A program made the position numbers and the translations under genes. From JAZKID01 sp963714065 (GTDB taxonomy: Bacteria > Pseudomonadota > Alphaproteobacteria > Rhizobiales > UBA4765), in contig OY970226.1 of the NCBI GenBank assembly GCA_963714065.1, positions 1,612,001 to 1,676,000 of the forward strand: a DNA stretch of 64,000 nucleotides. The letters run 5' to 3'. Positions 58,401 through 64,000 of this stretch are shown here, one piece after another; positions within the stretch are counted from its first letter, which is position 1, and each line of letters begins with the position of its first letter. The notes beneath the pieces are model-generated. The model had not been told where the DNA came from and did no database searches. It was given only the letters and a program-made list of their open reading frames with translations.

Positions 58401-58892
58401 TTCATTACCTCATTTTTTGCTTAGGAACGAACCAGAAGGATTCGTTTTAGAGCAGACGGCTTGTGTTTACACTGCTCCGCGCCAAGGGCAACCCATTAAA
58501 GCCTGGTTGAGGCGACTTCACAAAAGCCTGTGTTTTCTCTGCCACAGTTGTTAGTGAATGAACCCCTAACTCGTTGCGGTATCTGGTTAATTTTACCAGC
58601 AAGACTTAACAGACATGGTAAACCGCGCCCTAATCTTAACCTTTCATTTAAGAATGACTGGGGAAAAGCATGAAAACTTGTCCTGACCGTCATTGCGAGA
58701 AGAACGTAAGCCTGCAACCGAAACGGCAAGCCGTTTCGCATATTATTATTCAATCCATTCTATCTAGCGTCATGCTCGCACTTGTTGCGAGCATCTCAAG
58801 AGATCCTCGGGACAAGCCCGAGGATGACGGAGTTCTGCAATCTTCGGCAGCCCCCTATATTTACATCCAGAGCCCGGATATAAGCACTCATA
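58401..58892. other. Intergenic region upstream of the barrel gene and of the DUF2157 gene
   Basis: 492 bases without a plausible gene. The part next to the barrel gene (58401-58660) presumably carries its promoter and leader; I find no clear box. 58690-58745 holds a partial GTCATTGCGAG repeat with the hairpin CGAAACGGC/GCCGTTTCG. 58769-58828 holds a complete two-hairpin unit. Confidence 0.6.
58769..58828. repeat. Two-hairpin REP-like unit (GTCATGCTCGC type)
   Basis: Stem-loops ATGCTCGCA/TGCGAGCAT and ATCCTCGGG/CCCGAGGAT with outer GTCAT/ATGAC ends; the inverted orientation of the units at 35991-36046 and 57484-57552. Confidence 0.75.
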
Positions 58893-60092
58893 ATGACAAC
58901 CCCTAAGGCCCTTGCCAGTTTTATCGACGATGCCGAGAAGACCGGCCTCGTGACGGCAAGCCAGGCCACGCAATTGCGCGATCTTGCGCAGAACAGGCAG
59001 AGGGACGCCGGTGCTTCGAAGCTGACGGGCATCTTCTCCTTTATCGGCGGCCTCATTGTTCTGCTCGGCGTCATCCTGCTGATTTCGGCCAATTGGGAAA
59101 CGATTGGCGATGGCGTGAAGATCGCGGGCCTGATCGCGCTGCTCTTTGCCGCGCATGGCGGGGGCCTATGGCTGAACCAGTTTGAGCGGCCTTATGCGAA
59201 AACCGCCGAGGCCCTGCATCTTCTGGGCGGCGGGCTGTTTCTGGCCGGTCTTGCCCTTGTCTCGCAGATCTATCACCTGAACGGCAACCTCGCCGATGCG
59301 CTGCTGCTTTGGCTGATCGCAATTGCGCCGCTGGCCTATCTGTTGCGCTCATCCGCCCTGGCGGTGATGAGCATTTTCGCGCTGATCTGGTGGAGCAATC
59401 ATCTTGTGCGCCCGGTTAGCGACGATTTCTTTTATTTCGATGCCCTGTTCTGGACTAATCTCGATTTCAACGCGGGTTGGGCGCTGGCTTTAATTGGCAT
59501 CTCTGGCTTTGTTGCCCGCTGGCAGCCCGGCATCGGCCGTTTTTTCCTGCAACTCGGTGCGATCTTTACGCTGATCTATGTCATCTTTTTCGGCTTCTTC
59601 AGGCATTTTTCCTTTTACGAATTCCACGACGACAATCTTTTCTCGGCTGCGATCGCCGCCTGGGTTGTGCTTGCGGGCATGGCTGCCGCCTTGCGGCGGC
59701 CATATGCGGTCTCGGCCAGGAACGGTCTTGCCTTTGCCGGGCTTGTGGCGGTTTTCGTAATCTGCGTGTTGTGGTTCTCCGTACTCAGGGGAAGACTTGT
59801 GCTTGAGGATCATTTTGCAACGCATGCCTTTTTCCTATCATTGCTGGCCTGGGCGCTGCATATCGGCATTGCGCTTTATGCCGTCGGCACCGGCGCGCTG
59901 CTGCAGAATCGCTGGGCGGTCAATTTCGGCGTCTGGGGGCTTGGGCTGTTCGCGCTGATTCGCTTCTTCGATCTCATTGAGAGCATGAGCATGACCGGCT
60001 TTGTCTTCGTCATCGGCGGTATTGTCATGATCGGCGGCGGCGTTCTTCTGGAGCGCTGGCGCCGCAGCCTGCTAGCAAATGCCATGTCATGA
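58893..60092 (+). CDS. DUF2157 multi-spanning membrane protein
   Basis: A 399-residue protein. A soluble helical N-terminus (SFIDDAEKTGLVTASQATQL) is followed by about eleven membrane helices. The DUF2157 signature is GIFSFIGGLIVLLGVILLIS, then ANWETIGDGVKIAGL. The family is usually paired with a GDYXXLXY protein, as it is here. Function is unknown; a membrane complex with the next gene product is likely. Confidence 0.88.
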   Translation: MTTPKALASFIDDAEKTGLVTASQATQLRDLAQNRQRDAGASKLTGIFSFIGGLIVLLGVILLISANWETIGDGVKIAGLIALLFAAHGGGLWLNQFERPYAKTAEALHLLGGGLFLAGLALVSQIYHLNGNLADALLLWLIAIAPLAYLLRSSALAVMSIFALIWWSNHLVRPVSDDFFYFDALFWTNLDFNAGWALALIGISGFVARWQPGIGRFFLQLGAIFTLIYVIFFGFFRHFSFYEFHDDNLFSAAIAAWVVLAGMAAALRRPYAVSARNGLAFAGLVAVFVICVLWFSVLRGRLVLEDHFATHAFFLSLLAWALHIGIALYAVGTGALLQNRWAVNFGVWGLGLFALIRFFDLIESMSMTGFVFVIGGIVMIGGGVLLERWRRSLLANAMS

Positions 60093-60102
60093 GAAACTTG
60101 CC

Positions 60103-60639
60103 ATGAAACTCAGCCTTTATCAGAAACTCGCCGTGCTGATTGTTGTCCTGCAGGGCACGTTTTTTGCCGTGTGGTCGGTCAGCGAGAGCAAAAAACTCGC
60201 GGCGGGGCGGGCGATCATTGTGAAGCCGGTTCCTGTCGATCCGCGTGACCTGCTGCGTGGACAATATTTCACGCTCGCTTACGATTTCTCGTCGATGCGC
60301 AAGGAGCAATTGAACGGCGATACGGCGGCAATCACAGCCGGCGTGACTGTCTTTGCGACCCTAAAACCTCAGAACGGCGTTTATGTCCTCGACAATTTTT
60401 CCACCTGGCCGCAGGAGGAAAGCGGCGGCAATGTCGTTCTGTCCGGCACCATCGAGCGCTGCCGCGGCACGTTTACGCAGAGCGGCTCCTGCCAGATCAC
60501 TTACGGCATCGAGCGCTATTTCGTGCATGAAGGCACGGCGGCGCCCGATCTTGCTAAGACGACGATCGCGCTTCGCGTCTCCGCCGACCACAGCGTGCGT
60601 ATCGAGACCCTGCTGGTGGACGGAAAGCCTTATCCGTGA
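60103..60639 (+). CDS. GDYXXLXY-domain protein
   Basis: A 178-residue membrane-anchored protein with an N-terminal hydrophobic helix (KLAVLIVVLQGTFFAVWSVS). The signature stretch is PVDPRDLLRGQYFTLAYDFS, which corresponds to G-D-Y-x-x-L-x-Y with Gln in place of Asp. The remainder is beta-rich and extracytoplasmic. It starts 10 bases after the DUF2157 gene; the pair is a known but uncharacterised two-gene unit. Confidence 0.87.
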   Translation: MKLSLYQKLAVLIVVLQGTFFAVWSVSESKKLAAGRAIIVKPVPVDPRDLLRGQYFTLAYDFSSMRKEQLNGDTAAITAGVTVFATLKPQNGVYVLDNFSTWPQEESGGNVVLSGTIERCRGTFTQSGSCQITYGIERYFVHEGTAAPDLAKTTIALRVSADHSVRIETLLVDGKPYP

Positions 60640-60682
60640 GCTTTATCCGCTTGACCGATTCTATGTTCCACGTTTTGAAATT

Positions 60683-61156
60683 TCAGCCAGCATTTTGAGC
60701 GGGCTCTAGATATGTAACCCTTGTTCCCGGATAGATCTTTTTCTCTAATCGAACGATCGAGCCCGGCGGAAATTTCCAATCGTGCTCAATGGGATTGTAG
60801 TAATAAGTCGGCAATATTTCATATAAGCCGTTTCCAATATTGCGCGCCCAGGTAGACCGCGAACCGAACATTCCGCTCTTTTGAGGCATTTCAATTCGAA
60901 CGGCGGATGGATCAGGATGCATGGCAAGCATTGCCGATTGTCCATTATCTAATTTTATTTTTTGCAATCTAACTTTGGAACCCGGAGGGAAAGCCCATAT
61001 TTCATCTTCGGGATCATAGGCAGGGGTGGGTAAGATCCGAAATAATTCGCCATCAATCGGCTCTGCATCCGTAGGGCGCAATGTAGGCGTTCCCTCATCG
61101 AAAAGCTCGACGTAGATTTCTAACACGTCACGATTTGTTCGGGATAAATCTGTCAT
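60683..61156 (-). CDS. Putative second immunity-type protein with two internal repeats
   Basis: A 157-residue soluble protein containing two copies of a motif of about 45 residues: LRPTDAEPIDGELFRILPTP with EDEIWAFPPGSKVRLQK, and ARNIGNGLYEILPTYYYNP with HDWKFPPGSIVRLEKK. Similar small proteins occur beside toxin genes in my recollection. It is the third gene of the toxin operon 62433-60683, 36 bases after the DUF4926 gene. Its role is inferred from position only. Confidence 0.55.
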   Translation of the reverse strand: MTDLSRTNRDVLEIYVELFDEGTPTLRPTDAEPIDGELFRILPTPAYDPEDEIWAFPPGSKVRLQKIKLDNGQSAMLAMHPDPSAVRIEMPQKSGMFGSRSTWARNIGNGLYEILPTYYYNPIEHDWKFPPGSIVRLEKKIYPGTRVTYLEPAQNAG

Positions 61157-61192
61157 CGATGAGGCTTCACCCGAAAAATCGCTCGCGACTCA

Positions 61193-61417
61193 TCAACCCG
61201 CAATTACATCTGCTGCCCTTACTTCCGCTATAGCATAAGTTTCAAGCGGGTTAATTACAAATTCTATTAAATAACTTGATGGTTGTTCCAGTGAACCATA
61301 AACCCCTACTATTGCGCCCTGCGTGCCTTTAGGGAGAAGGAGGCTACGATTTTCATCAACAAGCGTGACTTCAGTAGCTTGTAAAAGGCTAACGGTGTCA
61401 TTTTCTTTAAAAACCAT
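61193..61417 (-). CDS. DUF4926 protein, putative immunity partner of the DUF6883 toxin
   Basis: A 74-residue beta-rich protein with the DUF4926 pattern: NDTVSLLQATEVTLVDENRS, LLPKGTQGAIVGVYGS and YLIEFVINPLETYAIAEVRA. DUF4926 proteins are commonly encoded beside DUF6883 proteins, which is the arrangement here. It starts 2 bases after the toxin stop, with AGGAGC inside the toxin coding end. Inhibition of the toxin is inferred. Confidence 0.72.
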   Translation of the reverse strand: MVFKENDTVSLLQATEVTLVDENRSLLLPKGTQGAIVGVYGSLEQPSSYLIEFVINPLETYAIAEVRAADVIAG

Positions 61418-61419
61418 TA

Positions 61420-62433
61420 TTATTTGCTCCTGGGGAACCCTGTTATAAATCTTACCTTGCCGGTCGTAATATCTTTAGCAAAGCCAAACTTGACATTAAT
61501 AACCCTGCCATTTCTTCCTATAATAGGAAGAACCTGATTAAATATTTGCTCTCTTGAATTTGTATTATGCAAGACTGCTTGAGACTCATCAAACTGAATC
61601 TGCGCTTCAAGCTCCCGCCAATTATTCCTATTAAATCCTAATGCACGACCGAACCAATCCGCTTTTCCCTGATTTCTGGAATTTTCTGGATTTAACAAAT
61701 AGTCCTTCAACTTGCTTTGTAGATTTGACCTGTCAAAACTTAGACTTTCTGTTCGCGGCTTGATCAGATTAATCCCGGCCCTGATTTCTTGGAGTTTTGC
61801 TTCCGCCGCCCTGGCCACGGCTTCATAATGCGCGATTTCGCCATCGATAGTCGAAGTGAGACTTTGCGGCTGCTGCCAGTCGGAATCGCGTTGTCTTACT
61901 CTTTGCACCGCGTCGCGCGCTGTGGCTTGCGCCAGCGCATGGCGCATCTGCTGCCCAGGTGTTGCATCGGGAAAACGGCCAACAATACCGCCGCCTCCGC
62001 GCGGGCGGAATTGTGCGGAAACGGCGTCACCCTCTCTCGAACGCTGGATCTCCTGAATGTTGGGCATGCGTGGCTTGCCGCGCAGATAATCGATAAAATC
62101 CTGCCGCTCCTTGCCGCGCGCATAGCCTGCGACATAAGTCCATTGCCCGCCCTCGGAAGATCCCGCTGGCATGCGCGGCTGGTTAGGATCATATTTATGC
62201 TGGAGATGAAGAAGCTGTTGTTCCCAGTAGGTTTCTGTATTTGCCGTATAGGCGACGCGGATTTCGGCAGCCTTCAGCTCATGTTTGAATTTGGTATGAA
62301 TGAGCCAGGGCGAAGTTTTCAGCTTCTCTTGCAAGTCCTGCAAATGCAGCTTTGCCCGATAGGCATGCGAACGGGCATAATAATGCTCGTGCGCGGCCGT
62401 GGCCTGCACATTCCTCAATGTCAGATCATCCAT
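61420..62433 (-). CDS. Polymorphic toxin with DUF6883 C-terminal domain
   Basis: A 337-residue protein. Residues 1 to about 120 match the N-terminal domain of the toxin at 32176-33012 (AHEHYYARSHAY, TSPWLIHTKFKHELKAAEIR, YDPNQPRMPAG, GGQWTYVAGYARGKERQDFI). A helical linker follows. The C-terminus (SKLKDYLLNPENSRNQGKAD, WFGRALGFNRNNWRELEAQI, NGRVINVKFGFAKDITTGKV, RFITGFP) fits DUF6883, a domain often found at toxin C-termini. ATG 62433 is homologous to the start of the other toxin. The frame is open to 62538, but that adds a sequence that crosses a repeat. Confidence 0.7.
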   Translation of the reverse strand: MDDLTLRNVQATAAHEHYYARSHAYRAKLHLQDLQEKLKTSPWLIHTKFKHELKAAEIRVAYTANTETYWEQQLLHLQHKYDPNQPRMPAGSSEGGQWTYVAGYARGKERQDFIDYLRGKPRMPNIQEIQRSREGDAVSAQFRPRGGGGIVGRFPDATPGQQMRHALAQATARDAVQRVRQRDSDWQQPQSLTSTIDGEIAHYEAVARAAEAKLQEIRAGINLIKPRTESLSFDRSNLQSKLKDYLLNPENSRNQGKADWFGRALGFNRNNWRELEAQIQFDESQAVLHNTNSREQIFNQVLPIIGRNGRVINVKFGFAKDITTGKVRFITGFPRSK

Positions 62434-62475
62434 CCTGCCAGAGTAAGGCAGGAGGAGCGGGTGGGGATAAGTATT

Positions 62476-62548
62476 GTAGGGTGGGTTGAGCAATAGCGAA
62501 ACCCACCATTTTCCATCGGTGGGTTTCACTTCGTTCAACCCACCCTAC
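62476..62548. repeat. Palindromic repeat unit (GTAGGGTGGGTTGA type)
   Basis: 14-base perfect ends GTAGGGTGGGTTGA and TCAACCCACCCTAC, with the inner pair GAAACCCACC/GGTGGGTTTC. It is a short version of the unit at 28154-28264. Confidence 0.78.
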
Positions 62549-62561
62549 GTGCTGGTCATAA

Positions 62562-62590
62562 AAGAACGGCGCCTGAATGGCGCCGTTCTT
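62562..62590 (-). terminator. Rho-independent terminator of groEL
   Basis: A 12-base perfect stem, AAGAACGGCGCC/GGCGCCGTTCTT, with a 5-base loop. On the minus strand it is followed by TTAT within a T-rich stretch. It lies beyond the duplicated groEL tail. Confidence 0.75.
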
Positions 62591-62612
62591 GTTCTTGAAA
62601 AACGGGAAGGAT

Positions 62613-62701
62613 TTAGAAATCCATTCCGCCACTGAAATCGGGCTTGCCCGATTTCAGCATTATAGTTTTGGGCTTGAATGGACTTCTCTAGAAGTCCATT
62701 C
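62613..62701. repeat. Double-hairpin element with duplicated groEL 3' end
   Basis: On the minus strand groEL ends GGA-ATG-GAC-TTC-TAG. The last coding bases form one arm of a perfect hairpin, GAATGGACTTCT/AGAAGTCCATTC at 62676-62701. A CATTATAGTT-type linker and a second perfect hairpin, CTGAAATCGGGC/GCCCGATTTCAG at 62632-62657, follow. At 62613-62630 lies a second copy of the end of the gene, encoding Gly-Gly-Met-Asp-Phe and TAA. The layout is that of an insertion with a target duplication of about 17 bases. Confidence 0.72.
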
Positions 62702-64000
62702 CGCCCATGCCGCCGCCGGGCATGCCACCACCGCCTGCCGATTCTTTCTTCGGCAGTTCGCAGATCATGGCTTCCGTGGTGATCAAGAGGCCCGCGACGG
62801 AGGCTGCGTCCTGCAGGGCATGGCGCACGACCTTGGTCGGATCGATGATGCCGGCTTTCACCATGTCGACATATTTCTCGCTGCGGGCATCGTAGCCGAA
62901 ATTGTCGTCATTGGATTCCAGCACCTTGCCGACCACGATCGATCCTTCTTCGCCGGCGTTTTCCGCGATCTGGCGAATGGGAGCCTCGAGCGCCTTCAGC
63001 ACGATGTTGATGCCGGCCTGCTCGTCGTCGTTCTTGCCTTGCAGCTTGCCGATCGACTTGCGCGCGCGCAGAAGCGCAACGCCGCCGCCCGGCACGATGC
63101 CTTCCTCGACGGCAGCGCGGGTTGCGTTGAGGGCATCCTCGACGCGATCCTTGCGCTCTTTCACTTCCACTTCCGTGGCGCCGCCGACGCGGATGACCGC
63201 AACGCCGCCAGCCAGCTTCGCAAGACGCTCCTGCAGCTTTTCCTTGTCGTAGTCCGACGTCGTTTCCTCGATCTGGGCCTTGAGCTGGTTGATGCGGCCT
63301 TCGATTTCCTTCTTTTGGCCGGCACCATCGACGATGGTGGTCTTTTCTTTCTCGATCACGATCTTCTTGGCGCGGCCGAGCATCTTGACGGTGACGTTCT
63401 CGAGCTTGATGCCGAGATCCTCGGAGATCATCTGGCCGCCCGTGAGGATGGCGATGTCTTCGAGCATGGCCTTGCGGCGGTCGCCGAAGCCCGGCGCCTT
63501 CACGGCAGCAACTTTCAGGCCGCCGCGCAGCTTGTTCACAACCAGGGTTGCGAGCGCTTCGCCTTCCACGTCTTCCGCAATGATGACCAATGGGCGGCCC
63601 GTCTGCACAACGGCTTCAAGCACAGGCAGCATGGCCTGTAACCCTGAGAGCTTCTTCTCGAAAATCAGCACATACGGATCTTCGAGATCGGCAACCATCT
63701 TCTCGGCGTTCGTAATGAAATAGGGCGAGAGATAGCCGCGGTCGAACTGCATGCCTTCGACGATATCGACTTCGGTCTCCAAAGATTTCGCTTCCTCGAC
63801 CGTAATCACGCCTTCGGTGCCGACCTTTTCCATGGCGCGGGCAAGTTCCCTGCCGATGAAATCGTCGCCGTTCGCGGAGATCGTGCCGACCTGTTCGATT
63901 TCTTTAGGCGACTTGATTTTCTTCGAGCGTTTTTTCAGGTCTTCGATCACGGTGTCGACCGCGATCTTGATGCCGCGCTGGATATCCATCGGGTTCATAC
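62688..64000 (-). CDS. groEL: Chaperonin GroEL (C-terminal part, cut by window edge)
   Basis: About 437 codons of the 60-kDa chaperonin; the N-terminal 100 or so residues lie outside the window. The visible part opens MNPMDIQRGIKIAVDTVIED. It includes the apical domain (EGMQFDRGYLSPYFITNAEK), VKAPGFGDRRKAMLEDIAIL, KLAGGVAVIRVGGATEVEVK and VEEGIVPGGGVALLRA with the ATP-site residues. It ends in the glycine/methionine-rich tail GGGGMPGGGMGGMDF. A hairpin element abuts the stop, and a duplicate tail follows it. Confidence 0.97.
   Translation of the reverse strand, partial: MNPMDIQRGIKIAVDTVIEDLKKRSKKIKSPKEIEQVGTISANGDDFIGRELARAMEKVGTEGVITVEEAKSLETEVDIVEGMQFDRGYLSPYFITNAEKMVADLEDPYVLIFEKKLSGLQAMLPVLEAVVQTGRPLVIIAEDVEGEALATLVVNKLRGGLKVAAVKAPGFGDRRKAMLEDIAILTGGQMISEDLGIKLENVTVKMLGRAKKIVIEKEKTTIVDGAGQKKEIEGRINQLKAQIEETTSDYDKEKLQERLAKLAGGVAVIRVGGATEVEVKERKDRVEDALNATRAAVEEGIVPGGGVALLRARKSIGKLQGKNDDEQAGINIVLKALEAPIRQIAENAGEEGSIVVGKVLESNDDNFGYDARSEKYVDMVKAGIIDPTKVVRHALQDAASVAGLLITTEAMICELPKKESAGGGGMPGGGMGGMDF

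Noticed and set aside
62434..62538. N-terminal extension of the DUF6883 toxin
   Set aside because: The extension crosses a GTAGGGTGGG repeat; the paralogue at 32176-33012 has no start codon upstream of the equivalent ATG before an in-frame stop.

Overview
The window is about 64 kb from one chromosome of an alphaproteobacterium. The evidence is the cell-cycle regulators CtrA and ChpT, a cluster of GANTC (CcrM-type) sites in front of ctrA, the six-gene cluster for very-long-chain acylation of lipid A (acpXL to lpxXL), a DUF1134/EipA-like envelope protein, PhaR with phaAB, and an RpoH-type sigma factor. I cannot place it below class level. Core genes are GC-rich; several small orphan genes and their flanks are clearly more AT-rich.

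Layout. 1-9 kb: a cut-off hypothetical gene, a PAS/GGDEF-like/EAL phosphodiesterase, divergent phaR and phaAB with a PhaR-type operator, two small accessory genes (one broken by an amber codon), an EamA exporter, a J-domain protein and typA. 9-19.5 kb: a membrane protein, an amine-oxidase-like flavoprotein, an orphan gene, an L,D-transpeptidase, folP-folK with convergent folD, a YggT protein, a tRNA-Ala(CGC) surrounded by duplicated pieces of itself and hairpin inserts, and a four-gene polyamine ABC transporter. 19.6-25.1 kb: acpXL-fabZ-fabF2-fabF1-adh-lpxXL, with a palindromic element between the last two genes. 25-33 kb: TerB-like, YihY, thpR, a sugar kinase, an orphan gene with a nine-base homopolymer, accA, LysE, a hydroxyacid dehydrogenase and a polymorphic toxin with its putative immunity gene.

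33-45 kb is a motility and cell-cycle block: fliJ, fliI, ctrA, then cheY, cheA and chpT. Between ctrA and cheY lies an operon of five large unrecognised genes, of which at least four are paralogues. It is the best candidate in the window for an undescribed system. 45-64 kb: a YHS-domain protein, a DUF1134 protein, a membrane-anchored coiled-coil protein, rluD, rpoH, two tandem EF-hand-like paralogues, a GIY-YIG gene between inverted palindromes, a conserved membrane protein with purA, a second EamA permease, a GNAT enzyme, an island of small orphan genes, an outer-membrane barrel, a DUF2157/GDYXXLXY pair, a second polymorphic toxin with a DUF4926 partner, and the 3' part of groEL.

A theme across the window is an unusual load of palindromic repeats. 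Several are common two-hairpin REP-like units. Another set consists of back-to-back hairpins whose stems differ from copy to copy while a short linker (about CATNATAATG) is retained. Such elements sit at the ends of conserved genes (tRNA-Ala, groEL), where part of the host gene is duplicated and an intact copy remains. A separate nested palindrome lies between adhXL and lpxXL.
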